The notes: generated by a model not told the origin, from the sequence alone. A stretch of DNA of 64,000 bases from Candidatus Goldiibacteriota bacterium HGW-Goldbacteria-1 (GCA_002839855.1 PGYV01000002.1:279570-343569); one strand, 5' to 3'; counted from the first letter of the stretch, positions 42,663-51,823 are shown. Numbers and translations are program-made.

Positions 42663-45600
42663 AAATAACCGATATCAATTCGCTTAACGCTGTCAAATCC
42701 GCGGGAATGAAAAAGATACAGCCTAATACCCCCATGATATCCGTGGGAATGGGAACGTGCGGTGTTGGGAATGGTGCCGATAAATTATTTGAAGCTTTTG
42801 GAAGCGCTATAAATAAGAAAAAGGCGCCTATTAAACTTAACCAGACAGGCTGTTTTGGATTCTGCGCGGCAGAACCCCTGGTAAATGTCTACATACCGGG
42901 AATGCCGCTGGTAATTTTAAGCAAAGTTACTTTGAAAGATGTGGCTTCAATTGTGGACAGTGTGGCTAAGGGAAATATGCCCCTGAAAAAAGCGCTGTGT
43001 AAAGTGGAAGAGTGGGATTTTTTAACATCAAAAATAGAATACGGCAAAGACCTTATGGAAGTTCCGTCATGGGATGAAATTCCTTTTTTCAAAGGGCAGA
43101 AAAAACTTGTCCTTCGTGACGCGGGAATAATTAATCCTACCGACATAGAGGAGTACATTGCGGTAGGCGGATATCAGGCCTTGTTTAAAGCACTTACAAA
43201 AATGACACCTGATACAGTACTTGAAGAAGTAAGAAAGTCAAAGCTGCGCGGCCGCGGCGGCGCGGGTTTCCCGGTTGCCAAAAAATGGGAAATTATGAAG
43301 AATGTGCAGGCTGAAGAAAAGTTTATAATATGTAATGCGGACGAGGGCGACCCCGGCGCTTACATGAACAGAAACGAAATAGAAAGCGACCCTCATGCCC
43401 TTATTGAAGGCATGATTATAGGCGCTTATGTTATGGGCGCTTCCAAAGGCGTTGTTTATATCAGGGCTGAATATCCGCTGGCTGTAGAGCGTTTAAAAGC
43501 GGCTGTAAAGCAGTGCAAAGCGCTTGGCATAATGGGAGAAAACATATTCGGCACCAAATTTTCTTTTGACCTTGAATACGTTGAAGGGGCGGGCGCTTTT
43601 GTATGCGGCGAAGAAACGGCCCTTATGTCATCAATAGAAGGAAAGGCAGGCAGGTCCAAACCAAGGCCGCCATTTCCGGCGCAGAAAGGCCTTTGGGGAA
43701 AACCGACAAGTATCAACAACGTGGAATCGTGGTGCAATATCCCGCTTATTATTAACAGGGGCGGGGATTTCTTCGCGCAGACCGGCACTGACAAATCTTC
43801 CGGGACAAAAGTATTTTCGCTTGTGGGAAAAATAAATAACACAGGCCTTGTAGAGCTGCCGCTGGGCACGCCGCTTGAAAATATAATTTACCAGATGGGC
43901 GAAGGCGCGGGAAAAAATAAAGTGATTAAAGCGGTACAGACCGGCGGGCCTTCCGGCGGATGTATTCCTGTTGAATTGTTTAACACGCCCGTGGATTATG
44001 AATCACTTGCTTCAATCGGCGCCATTATGGGGTCTGGCGGAATGGTGGTAATGGACCAGGATAACTGCATGGTTGACGTGGCAAGATATTTTGTTGAATT
44101 CACTTCATCTGAATCGTGCGGAAAATGCACCGCCTGCAGGGAAGGGCTGTCTCAGTCGCTTAATATCTTAAACAGGATAACAAGGGGAAGCGGTAAACTG
44201 GAAGATTTGGAAACGCTTGAAAAACTTGCCTATGTTATTAAAGAATCATCGCTTTGCGGGCTTGGGCAGACAAGCGCGAATCCGGTTCTTACAACACTTA
44301 AGTATTTTAAAAACGAGTACATATCACACATTCTTGAAAACAGGTGTAAAGCGGGTGTATGTGAAGATTTATTTATGGCGCTGTGCGAGAACAGCTGCCC
44401 GCTTCACATGAACATACCGGCATATCTGCAGATGTTAAAAGAAGGAAGGCTGGAAGAAGCTTTTGAATCAACGCTTCGCGACAATCCGCTTCCGGGCACA
44501 ATGGGCAGAATATGCCATTTCCACTGTAAGATGAGATGCCGCAGGGATTCGGTTGATGAATCTGTGGCACAGGGCGAAATACACCGTTATCTTGCGGACA
44601 CAATGTATAAAATGGGAAAAGAAAAACAGATTTACGCTAAACTTGTAAAAGAAATGCTGCCAAAAACCGGCAAAAAAGTGGCAATAGCGGGCGCGGGCCC
44701 TGCCGGTATTACGCTTGCTTACTACCTTGCAAGGCTTGGCCATTCAGTTACCGTATATGACCCGCATAAAGAACCGGGCGGAATTCTGCAGTATGGAATT
44801 CCGGCTTATAGATTACCCAAAGATATACTGCAGAAAGAAATAGAAATGGTTAAAAAATTCGGAGTTAAGTTTGTTATGAATACGCTGGTGGGAAAAGACA
44901 TTTCAACAAAAGCGCTGCTTAAATCAAATGACATTGTTTACATGGCTTATGGCGCGCAGAAAGAGTCAGCACTTGATATTCCGGGAGCGAATTTGAACGG
45001 CGTACTTGCCGGGTATCATTTCCTGGAAGATTTCGCGCAGGGTAAAAAGGTTAAAGTGGGCAAAAAAGTTGTGGTGATAGGCGCGGGCAATGTGGCAATT
45101 GACGCGGCAAGGACAGCGTTAAGGCTTGGCGCGGATGTAACCATAGTTTACAGAAGGGACAGAAATGAAATGCCGGCAAACATCCATGAAATAGAGGATG
45201 CGGAAGCGGAAAATATAAAGTTTAAACTTTTATCAGGGCCCAAAAGTATCATAGCGGGGCCGGGTAAAACTGTAGCCGGGCTTGAAATCGAAAAGATGAA
45301 ACTTGGCGGAATTGACAAATCCGGACGCCGCAAGCCGGTTCCAACCGGGGAATTTGAGACAATAAAATGCGACACAGTGATACTTGCAGTCGGTGAAAAA
45401 GTTGACCCCGCAGCCGCGCGGGAATTTGGCGTGGAAGCAAACAAAGACGGCACTTTAAAAGTTGATCCTTTCAATTATAAAACCGCAAATACAAAAGTAT
45501 TTGCCGGCGGCGATGCAGTAACAGGGCCTGCAACCGCTGCAGAAGCAATGGGTACCGCAAAAACAGCGGCAGGCGCAATTGACCTTGCGCTTATGGGCGA

Positions 45601-45814
45601 GAACAGGTTTGAAAAATTGTTCTGTGAATTTGTATATAAAAATGAAGTTCCGCTGAAACCCGAAGGCGGAAGAAACACCAAAACAAAGAAGGTTCCGGCC
45701 AAAGAAAGGGTAAGGAATTTTCAGGAAATACTCTCCGGATATTCGGGCGAGCAGGCAAAACGAGAAGCAGTACGCTGCTTAAGGTGCGACGTTAAGTCGT
45801 GCCAGAAACAATAA
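42659..45814 (+). CDS. Fusion of HndB-like ferredoxin, NuoF-like flavoprotein and GltD/NfnB-like NADPH module
   Basis: 1051 residues in one uninterrupted frame. (1) Residues ~20-115: HndB-like [2Fe-2S] part (GMGTCGVGNGADKLF, QTGCFGFCAAEP). (2) ~145-560: NuoF-like FMN/NADH part ([49 protein letters not shown]) and its [4Fe-4S] ligands SCGKCTACREG with the distant Cys in SSLCGLGQ. (3) ~575-1030: GltD-like part with the [4Fe-4S] region CENSCPLHMNIPAYL and GRICHFHCKMRCRR, FAD site IAGAGPAGITLAYYLARLGH and NADP site VVVIGAGNVAIDAARTALRL. (4) A short tail EAVRCLRCDVKSC. NuoF normally ends in a 2[4Fe-4S] ferredoxin; here GltD takes its place. The gene lies between hndA and hydA, so an H2/NAD(P)/ferredoxin enzyme is inferred. 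Confidence 0.92.
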   Translation: MKITDINSLNAVKSAGMKKIQPNTPMISVGMGTCGVGNGADKLFEAFGSAINKKKAPIKLNQTGCFGFCAAEPLVNVYIPGMPLVILSKVTLKDVASIVDSVAKGNMPLKKALCKVEEWDFLTSKIEYGKDLMEVPSWDEIPFFKGQKKLVLRDAGIINPTDIEEYIAVGGYQALFKALTKMTPDTVLEEVRKSKLRGRGGAGFPVAKKWEIMKNVQAEEKFIICNADEGDPGAYMNRNEIESDPHALIEGMIIGAYVMGASKGVVYIRAEYPLAVERLKAAVKQCKALGIMGENIFGTKFSFDLEYVEGAGAFVCGEETALMSSIEGKAGRSKPRPPFPAQKGLWGKPTSINNVESWCNIPLIINRGGDFFAQTGTDKSSGTKVFSLVGKINNTGLVELPLGTPLENIIYQMGEGAGKNKVIKAVQTGGPSGGCIPVELFNTPVDYESLASIGAIMGSGGMVVMDQDNCMVDVARYFVEFTSSESCGKCTACREGLSQSLNILNRITRGSGKLEDLETLEKLAYVIKESSLCGLGQTSANPVLTTLKYFKNEYISHILENRCKAGVCEDLFMALCENSCPLHMNIPAYLQMLKEGRLEEAFESTLRDNPLPGTMGRICHFHCKMRCRRDSVDESVAQGEIHRYLADTMYKMGKEKQIYAKLVKEMLPKTGKKVAIAGAGPAGITLAYYLARLGHSVTVYDPHKEPGGILQYGIPAYRLPKDILQKEIEMVKKFGVKFVMNTLVGKDISTKALLKSNDIVYMAYGAQKESALDIPGANLNGVLAGYHFLEDFAQGKKVKVGKKVVVIGAGNVAIDAARTALRLGADVTIVYRRDRNEMPANIHEIEDAEAENIKFKLLSGPKSIIAGPGKTVAGLEIEKMKLGGIDKSGRRKPVPTGEFETIKCDTVILAVGEKVDPAAAREFGVEANKDGTLKVDPFNYKTANTKVFAGGDAVTGPATAAEAMGTAKTAAGAIDLALMGENRFEKLFCEFVYKNEVPLKPEGGRNTKTKKVPAKERVRNFQEILSGYSGEQAKREAVRCLRCDVKSCQKQ

Positions 45815-45825
45815 GGAGGCCGGCC

Positions 45826-47604
45826 ATGGAAAACAACAAAGTATCAATTAAAGTAAACGGCAAAGATTATACTGTGGAAAAGGGGCTTACAATTGTTAAA
45901 GCCTGTAAGAAAATAGGAATTGATATTCCCACATTATGCTATCTTGAAGATGTTTCAAAGAACGCGTCATGCGGAATCTGCGTGGTAGAAATTAAGGGCG
46001 CCAAATCCCTTATCAGGTCATGCATTACCGAAGTGACACAGGGCATGGAAATTCTGACATCAAGCCCCAAGGTAATGGAAGCGCGCAGGACAAATCTGGA
46101 ACTTATTCTTGCTAACCATCCGGATGACTGTTTAAACTGCGCAAGGAATGGGAATTGTGAACTTCAGGCTATGTCATACACGCTTGGAATAGACGGCACA
46201 AGCAGGTTTGTTAAAACAAAAAATGACGAACCTTTTGACGAGACTTCTCCGTCATTAATCAGGGATCCCAATAAATGCATCCTTTGCGGAAGGTGTGTGA
46301 CAGTATGCGCGGATATGCAGACTGTTTATGCTATTGATTTTTCAAAGAGGGGCTTAAAAACAAAAGTTTCAACGTATATGGAAAAAGGCCTTGGAAATAT
46401 AGCATGCACAAACTGCGGCCAGTGCGCCATTGTATGCCCAACCGGCGCCATTGTTGAAAAAGACGATACGCGCGCGGTATGGAAAGAACTGCAGGATCCG
46501 GAAAAAGTTGTTCTGGTACAGACGGCTCCCGCTATCAGGGTTGGTATCGGCGAGGCAATGGGAATGGGCGAAGGCGCCCTTGTAACGGGACAGATGGTAT
46601 CCGCATTGCGCAGGCTGGGTTTCAGCAAGGTATTTGACACGGATTTTGCGGCCGATTTAACCATCCTTGAAGAAGGCCACGAGCTTATTAAAAGGCTTAC
46701 AAAAGGCGGCACACTTCCTATGATGACATCATGCTCGCCGGGATGGATAAAATTCTTTGAACATTTTTATCCGGAGCAGCTTGCGCACTTGTCAACATGC
46801 AAATCGCCGCAGCAGATGTTTGGCGCGCTTGCGAAAAGTTTTTACGCGCAGAAGATGGGGATTGACCCAAGAAAAGTTGTGGTTGTATCAATAATGCCGT
46901 GCACGGCCAAGAAGTATGAAGCCAAAAGGGAAGAAATGGCAGGCGCGCTTAATTTCTGGAAGGATAAAATGGAACTTTCAAAAGATGATAAATTTTATGA
47001 TATCGATTATGTCCTTACCACAAGGGAGCTTGCAAGAATGTTTAAGCAGGCAGGGGTGCATTTTTCCACGCTTCCCGAAGAGGAATTTGATTCGCCCCTT
47101 GGCGCTTCAACAGGTGCCGCGGTTATATTCGGCGCGACAGGCGGCGTAATGGAAGCGGCAGTAAGGACCGCGTATGAAGTTGTGGTGGGTAAACCGCTGC
47201 CAAGCCTTGATCTTAAAGTTGTCAGGGGTTTTGAAGGTATAAAGGAAGCGGAACTTGATTTAAACGGAACAAAGATTAAAGTGGCTGTGGCGCATACGCT
47301 TGGAAATGCCAGAAAACTTCTTGACCAGATAAAGGACGGCAAATCGCCTTACGCGTTTATTGAAGTTATGACATGCCCCGGCGGATGCTTGGGCGGCGGC
47401 GGACAGCCGATACCAACCACCTGGGAGATAAGGCAGAAAAGGGCGGATTCAATTTATGCCGAAGACAGGAAAAAGGGTTTAAGAAAATCACATGATAACC
47501 CCGAAGTAAAAGCGCTGTATGACGAGTTCCTAAAAGAACCGCTTGGGCACCTGTCGCATGAACTGCTTCACACCCATTACGTAAAAAGGGGAATATTTGT
47601 TTAA
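45826..47604 (+). CDS. hydA: [FeFe]-hydrogenase catalytic subunit, operon 1
   Basis: 592 residues from ATG 45826, chosen for AAGGAGG upstream. N-terminal [2Fe-2S] domain (CYLEDVSKNASCGICVVE), His-Cys [4Fe-4S] motif (NHPDDCLNCARNGNCELQ), two [4Fe-4S] clusters (CILCGRCVTVC, CTNCGQCAIVCPTGAI), then the H-cluster: L1 TSCSPGW (Cys303, Ser304), L2 MPCTAKKYE (Cys359), L3 EVMTCPGGCLGGGGQP (Cys517, Cys521), and the small-subunit-like C-terminus (FLKEPLGHLSHELLHTHY). The L1 loop has Ser where the operon 2 enzyme has the second Cys of TSCCP. A terminator follows the gene. Confidence 0.95.
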   Translation: MENNKVSIKVNGKDYTVEKGLTIVKACKKIGIDIPTLCYLEDVSKNASCGICVVEIKGAKSLIRSCITEVTQGMEILTSSPKVMEARRTNLELILANHPDDCLNCARNGNCELQAMSYTLGIDGTSRFVKTKNDEPFDETSPSLIRDPNKCILCGRCVTVCADMQTVYAIDFSKRGLKTKVSTYMEKGLGNIACTNCGQCAIVCPTGAIVEKDDTRAVWKELQDPEKVVLVQTAPAIRVGIGEAMGMGEGALVTGQMVSALRRLGFSKVFDTDFAADLTILEEGHELIKRLTKGGTLPMMTSCSPGWIKFFEHFYPEQLAHLSTCKSPQQMFGALAKSFYAQKMGIDPRKVVVVSIMPCTAKKYEAKREEMAGALNFWKDKMELSKDDKFYDIDYVLTTRELARMFKQAGVHFSTLPEEEFDSPLGASTGAAVIFGATGGVMEAAVRTAYEVVVGKPLPSLDLKVVRGFEGIKEAELDLNGTKIKVAVAHTLGNARKLLDQIKDGKSPYAFIEVMTCPGGCLGGGGQPIPTTWEIRQKRADSIYAEDRKKGLRKSHDNPEVKALYDEFLKEPLGHLSHELLHTHYVKRGIFV

Positions 47605-47632
47605 ATTACTCTGATAAGATACTATAAGTTTT

Positions 47633-47672
47633 AAAACAACCGCGGGTTTAATTATCCGCGGTTGTTTTTTTT
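47633..47672 (+). terminator. Terminator of hydrogenase operon 1
   Basis: AAAACAACCGCGG (47633-47645) pairs with 47656-47668 and is followed by a T-run. Confidence 0.9.
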
Positions 47673-47756
47673 ATATAAAAAATATGTTTTCTTTATTGCG
47701 CAGGTTATGTAAACTGACAGTACAACAGATTAAAAATCAGATATAAAAAAGGGTTT

Positions 47757-48119
47757 ATGGACAAAAAACAGCTGATTAAAAAACGCATGCTTAAAACAAG
47801 CATTAACTTCTCCTGCAGGCAGTGCGGCGCCTGCTGCAGCGTGGGTTTTATTTATTTAAAAAGAGGCGAGAGTGAAAAGATAGCCGCACATCTGAAAATG
47901 CAGGTAAAAGAATTTAAAGAGAAATATACAAAATGGTTTGTCTGGCAGGGCAGGGCTTTAAAATGGGATGAGGCAGGAGCGTGTGTTTTTTTAAAGAATA
48001 ACAAATGTTCTGTCTATAATGTAAGGCCATTCCAGTGCGCCTCTTTCCCTTTATGGCCGCGCCTTATGAAAAACAAAAAAGACCTTGCCGCCGCAAAAAA
48101 ATACTGCAAAGGGTTATAG
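47757..48119 (+). CDS. YkgJ-type zinc/iron-chelating cysteine cluster protein
   Basis: 120 residues. The Cys pattern is CRQCGACCSVG at the start, CVFLKNNKCSVYNVRPFQC in the middle, ASFPLWP after it, and a late Cys near the end, as in the YkgJ/UPF0153 family, thought to bind a metal. Function unknown. It stands alone between the terminator of hydrogenase operon 1 and a repeat stretch. Confidence 0.85.
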   Translation: MDKKQLIKKRMLKTSINFSCRQCGACCSVGFIYLKRGESEKIAAHLKMQVKEFKEKYTKWFVWQGRALKWDEAGACVFLKNNKCSVYNVRPFQCASFPLWPRLMKNKKDLAAAKKYCKGL

Positions 48120-48120
48120 A

Positions 48121-48230
48121 TAAGTAACAGGTTATTAACAACTGTCAGCTAACAAGTTTCAACTGACAACTTAATACTTGCTATTTGCAACCTGTAACTT
48201 GTTAGTTGTTAACTGTTAGTTGTTCTTAAT
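48121..48230. repeat. Inverted TAACTTG-type word cluster, empty cassette-like site
   Basis: CTAACAAGTT (48149-48158) and AACTTGTTAG (48196-48205) are exact inverted copies, amid many related words (AACAACTGTC, GTTAGTTGTTAACTG). The words resemble the ends of the cassette at 8654-9150, but there is no gene between the arms. It also overlaps the 3' end of the TetR gene. Confidence 0.5.
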
Positions 48231-48860
48231 TTTATTCCAGAAGAAATTAATATGTTCTGACATCAGATTTTCTATTACATCTGTTTTCTTTTTGTAAAAT
48301 TTAAGGACGTTATATTCCGTAAGCATGCCTATCAGCGTGTAGAAGTATTCAAACGCAAGAAGCTTGGGGTCAAGGGTTTTAATAAGCCTTTTTTTAATAA
48401 GCATCCTGAAGATGTTTTCATAATATTTTATCCTCATCTTATGAAAATCAATGGACAGGATTTCAAATGCCTTCACATCGCGGTACTGTTCCATTGTGAC
48501 TATACGCCAGACGCGCGCCATTAAAGGCTGTTCCATTACCTGACGGAATTCAAGCAGGCAGCTGTTAAGCAGGTCATAGCCGCTGCCGCCGTTTAAGATG
48601 CGGGTCATGTCAGTCTCGGAGAGCCTTGTCGCGTTGATATTTTCGGCAAAATAAAAATATATCTCGCTTAGCAGTTCTTCTTTATTTGTGAAGTGGTGGT
48701 ACAGGGAACTTTCTTTCAGCCCGGCTGATGAAGTGATATCCCTTATGGATACGCAGCTGAAACCGTCTTTTGAAAATAATTCAACCGCGGTCTCAAATAT
48801 TCTCTCTTTTGTACCGCGTCCTTTGGGTGTAATGCTTTTTTCGGATAAAATTTCAGTCAT
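48216..48860 (-). CDS. TetR family transcriptional regulator
   Basis: 214 residues. The N-terminal HTH (residues ~15-62) reads RGTKERIFETAVELFSKDGF, then RDITSSAGLKESSLYHHFTN and KEELLSEIYFYF, matching TetR. The C-terminal ligand domain is helical. AAGGAG precedes the ATG. It is divergent from hydrogenase operon 2, with its own promoter and an overlapping palindrome, so autoregulation and possible control of the hydrogenase are inferred. Its ligand is unknown. Confidence 0.9.
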   Translation of the reverse strand: MTEILSEKSITPKGRGTKERIFETAVELFSKDGFSCVSIRDITSSAGLKESSLYHHFTNKEELLSEIYFYFAENINATRLSETDMTRILNGGSGYDLLNSCLLEFRQVMEQPLMARVWRIVTMEQYRDVKAFEILSIDFHKMRIKYYENIFRMLIKKRLIKTLDPKLLAFEYFYTLIGMLTEYNVLKFYKKKTDVIENLMSEHINFFWNKIKNN

Positions 48861-48884
48861 TTTTTTCTCCTTATTTAATACATT

Positions 48885-48902
48885 GCATGTACCGGAGCAT
48901 AC
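48885..48902. promoter_or_regulatory. Candidate TetR operator
   Basis: The imperfect palindrome GCATGTACCGGAGCATAC is symmetric at 12 of 18 positions and overlaps the -10 and start region of the TetR gene's own promoter. Confidence 0.35.
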
Positions 48903-48927
48903 TAACTGTGCGGTAAAAAAAAGTCAA
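48899..48927 (-). promoter_or_regulatory. Promoter of the TetR gene
   Basis: Minus strand: TTGACT (48922-48927), 17-bp spacer, TAGTAT (48899-48904); the ATG is about 38 nt downstream. Confidence 0.6.
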
Positions 48928-48940
48928 ATTAAAATTATTA

Positions 48941-48969
48941 TTGACAAAGAATAGGGCAGGGTGTATAAC
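48941..48969 (+). promoter_or_regulatory. Promoter upstream of hydrogenase operon 2
   Basis: TTGACA (48941-48946), 17-bp spacer, TATAAC (48964-48969). It would give a leader of about 190 nt that passes both Rex-like sites. No better promoter was found between those sites and the gene. Confidence 0.6.
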
Positions 48970-49054
48970 AATTTACGAAAGTTTTTGATATTTTTTTTAT
49001 TGCTCTTTTAGACTAATATTAACTCACTTAAAGAAAACTTTTTTTTGCAGGGTC

Positions 49055-49072
49055 AAGTGAACGATTTCACAA
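49055..49072. promoter_or_regulatory. Rex-like operator 1 before hydrogenase operon 2
   Basis: AAGTGAACGATTTCACAA fits the Rex pattern TTGTGAA-N4-TTCACAA at 12 of 14 fixed positions; the downstream half is perfect. Confidence 0.6.
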
Positions 49073-49115
49073 AGTAATGGATTAAACTAACAACATGGTT
49101 TTTTAAAGTGTTTTA

Positions 49116-49133
49116 AGGTGAATTATTTCACAA
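49116..49133. promoter_or_regulatory. Rex-like operator 2 before hydrogenase operon 2
   Basis: AGGTGAATTATTTCACAA fits the same pattern at 12 of 14 fixed positions, 61 bp after operator 1. Confidence 0.5.
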
Positions 49134-49164
49134 GAATATATTTTATTATATGGAGGTATTAAGA

Positions 49165-49656
49165 ATGACGATAGGGAAACAAGTGATAGAACTTGATTCA
49201 AATCTTCAAAGTTTCATTGAAAAATGGAAAGACAGGCCGGGCAGCGAAATCATGATACTGCATAAAGTTCAGGAGATTTACGGCTATGTCCCCAGGGAAG
49301 TTGCAATGGAAGTTTCCAGAACAATCGGGATTCCGCTTGCAAAGATTTATGGAATTATAACTTTTTATCACCTGTTCAAACTGAAAAAACCGGGCAAGAA
49401 TCAGATTTCGGTATGCATGGGTACGGCGTGTTATTTAAAGGGCGGCAATGACATCATCACTGAACTTGAACAGCTGCTTGATGTTGGTGTTAACGCCACC
49501 AGCCCGGACGGGCTTTTTTCGCTTGAACTGGTACGCTGCGTGGGATGCTGCGGGCTTGCGCCTGTTATGCTTGTAAACGGGAAAGTATACGGCAATCTTA
49601 AGAAGAATCAGCTTGCCGGAATATTCGCGGAATTCAGACCGGAGGAGGCAAAATAA
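49165..49656 (+). CDS. hndA: Hydrogenase operon 2 NuoE-like subunit (HndA/HydC type)
   Basis: 163 residues from ATG 49165, chosen because TGGAGG is properly spaced; the upstream ATG at 49150 overlaps that site. A NuoE-type [2Fe-2S] thioredoxin fold with CMGTACY (CX4C) and CVGCCGLAP (CX3C ligand pair), and the N-terminal bundle FIEKWKDRPGSEIMILHKVQ. It overlaps the next start by one base. It is a paralogue of the 42117 protein. Confidence 0.93.
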   Translation: MTIGKQVIELDSNLQSFIEKWKDRPGSEIMILHKVQEIYGYVPREVAMEVSRTIGIPLAKIYGIITFYHLFKLKKPGKNQISVCMGTACYLKGGNDIITELEQLLDVGVNATSPDGLFSLELVRCVGCCGLAPVMLVNGKVYGNLKKNQLAGIFAEFRPEEAK

Positions 49657-50051
49657 TGGCTAAAATGGAAAAAGGCGACCTTGCTAAATTCAGGAACACT
49701 TATAAAAATGAAAGCAAAGGCGAAATAATGATATCTATGGGAACCTGCGGAATAGCGGCGGGCGCTTCGGATGTATTTAAAGAAATGGAAGAGACATTAA
49801 AAGCAAACGGAATCACAAATGTAAAGCTGGAAAAAACAGGGTGCCTTGGAATGTGTTTCTGCGAACCTAACCTTGCGGTAAGGGTTGAAGGCATGCCGGA
49901 AATATTTTACGGCAATGTGGATGAAACGGTTGCCCATTCAATAATAACCGAACATGTAATGAAAAAACAGATTTTGAAAAGCAACGTGATATTCATGCCG
50001 ACAAAGGATACAGGCAAGAATATATTCAAAGCAGCGGAGGCCGACAAATGA
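49656..50051 (+). CDS. hndB: Hydrogenase operon 2 HndB-like [2Fe-2S] subunit
   Basis: 131 residues. Thioredoxin-like ferredoxin with SMGTCGIAAGASDVF and KTGCLGMCFCEPNLAVRVEG. Equivalent sequence forms the N-terminus of the fusion protein in operon 1. In HndABCD-type enzymes this small subunit shuttles electrons near the NuoF-like module. The stop overlaps the next ATG by four bases. Confidence 0.9.
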   Translation: MAKMEKGDLAKFRNTYKNESKGEIMISMGTCGIAAGASDVFKEMEETLKANGITNVKLEKTGCLGMCFCEPNLAVRVEGMPEIFYGNVDETVAHSIITEHVMKKQILKSNVIFMPTKDTGKNIFKAAEADK

Positions 50052-51811
50052 ACAGGAAATATTTTTTTATATGGGAACCTGAAAAGACAAAACAAAATCA
50101 GATGTATAACGCTTTTTCAAAGGTAATCAATGAAAAAGGATTACAGGAAAAAACAGAAGTGATAAAAAGCCTGTTTTTAGGGCTTACGGCGGACAAACCG
50201 ATAGTAAGAATTATGCCTGAAGGCACAATTTATAAAGGGTTCACGGAAGCTGATGTAGAAGGTATTGTAGAGAATGCGCTTAACGGAAAAACCAGTAATT
50301 TTTTATTTGACTGCGGAAACAAAAATTCCGGCGTACCTGAAGCTGACCAGCAGAGCAAACAGTTTAAAATAGTATTAAGAAACGTGGGTTATATTAACCC
50401 TGAATCAATAGACGATTATATCCGGCGCGGCGGATACAGCGGCGTGGAAAAAGCAATATTTGAAATGACGCCGGACAAACTTATAACGGAAGTTAAGGCT
50501 TCCGGTTTAAGGGGGCGCGGCGGCGCGGGTTTCCCGACAGGATTAAAGTGGGAACTTACAAGGCGTGAAAAAGACCCTGTTAAGTATGTAATCTGTAACG
50601 CGGACGAAGGTGACCCGGGCGCGTACATGGATAGAAGCATAATGGAAGGCGACCCGCACAATCTTATAGAAGGAATGATACTTGGCGGCTATGCAATCGG
50701 CAGCAGCCAGGGATACATTTATATCAGGGCGGAATACCCGCTTGCAATTGAAAGGCTTGAAAAAGCCCTTGCAGCAGCAAGGGAAAAAGGGCTTCTTGGA
50801 AATAATATCCTTGGTTCTGACTTCAGTTTTGATATTGAATTAAGATGGGGCGCTGGAGCGTTTGTATGCGGCGAAGAAACCGCTTTAATCGCATCTGTGG
50901 AAGGCAAAAGGGGAAACCCAAGGCCAAGGCCGCCGTTTCCTTCAGTTTCAGGGCTTTGGAACAAACCAACATTTATAAATAATGTTGAAACATGGGCAAA
51001 CATTCCCGTTATTGCCGAAAAAGGCGGGGCTTGGTTCGCGTCTATCGGGACGGAAAAGTCCAAAGGCACCAAGGTATTTGCCGTTACAGGAAAAGTAAGA
51101 AACCCGGGGCTTGTGGAAGTTCCCATGGGCACAACCATAAGGGAAATAGTTTATGACATCTGCGGCGGAATAAGCGGCGATAAGAAATACAAAGCTGTTC
51201 AGACCGGCGGGCCTTCCGGCGGCGTTATTCCGGAACAGTTCCTTGACATGCAGGTGGACTACGAGACGCTGCAGTCAATCGGCTCAATCATGGGTTCCGG
51301 CGGGCTTATCGTAATGGACGAAGATGACTGTATGGTGGACGTAAATAAGTTCTATCTTCAGTTCTCTGTTGATGAATCCTGCGGAAAATGTTCGCCCTGC
51401 AGAATTGGCGGCAAGCAGATTCTTGAAATTCTGGAAAAGATAACAAAAGGAAACGGAGAAGTAAAAGATATTGAAAAAATTAACAGCATAAGCATGGCGA
51501 TGCAGAAGGCCTCATTATGCGCCCTTGGGCAGACCACGCCGAATCCGGTGCTGTCTTCGCTGAAATATTTCAATGATGAATATATGACACATATTAAAGA
51601 CAAAAAATGCCCAACAGGCAAATGTAAAGACCTTGTACAATACACCATCATCAGCGATAAGTGCATTGGCTGCGGGCTTTGCGCGCAGAAATGCCCTGTA
51701 ACCTGTATAAGCGGTGAAAAGAGAAAGCCATACCTGATAGACCAGTCAAAATGCATAAAGTGCGGCGAGTGCTTCGCGGTATGCAAATTCAGCGCCGTGA
51801 GCAGAGGCTAA
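50048..51811 (+). CDS. hndC: Hydrogenase operon 2 NuoF-like flavoprotein with C-terminal 2[4Fe-4S] ferredoxin
   Basis: 587 residues. NuoF core: [20 protein letters not shown] (FMN/NADH), [34 protein letters not shown], and [4Fe-4S] ligands [15 protein letters not shown] with Cys in [12 protein letters not shown]. The C-terminus adds two clusters, [18 protein letters not shown] and [16 protein letters not shown]. This is the expected HydB/HndC layout and the reference for the operon 1 fusion, in which the terminal ferredoxin part is replaced by a GltD-like module. Confidence 0.95.
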   Translation: MNRKYFFIWEPEKTKQNQMYNAFSKVINEKGLQEKTEVIKSLFLGLTADKPIVRIMPEGTIYKGFTEADVEGIVENALNGKTSNFLFDCGNKNSGVPEADQQSKQFKIVLRNVGYINPESIDDYIRRGGYSGVEKAIFEMTPDKLITEVKASGLRGRGGAGFPTGLKWELTRREKDPVKYVICNADEGDPGAYMDRSIMEGDPHNLIEGMILGGYAIGSSQGYIYIRAEYPLAIERLEKALAAAREKGLLGNNILGSDFSFDIELRWGAGAFVCGEETALIASVEGKRGNPRPRPPFPSVSGLWNKPTFINNVETWANIPVIAEKGGAWFASIGTEKSKGTKVFAVTGKVRNPGLVEVPMGTTIREIVYDICGGISGDKKYKAVQTGGPSGGVIPEQFLDMQVDYETLQSIGSIMGSGGLIVMDEDDCMVDVNKFYLQFSVDESCGKCSPCRIGGKQILEILEKITKGNGEVKDIEKINSISMAMQKASLCALGQTTPNPVLSSLKYFNDEYMTHIKDKKCPTGKCKDLVQYTIISDKCIGCGLCAQKCPVTCISGEKRKPYLIDQSKCIKCGECFAVCKFSAVSRG

Positions 51812-51823
51812 GGAGGAAACACC

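Noticed and set aside
42659-45814. The NuoF-GltD fusion as a frameshift or assembly artefact
   Set aside because: The frame is continuous, both halves keep all motifs, and the junction replaces a domain cleanly rather than cutting one.
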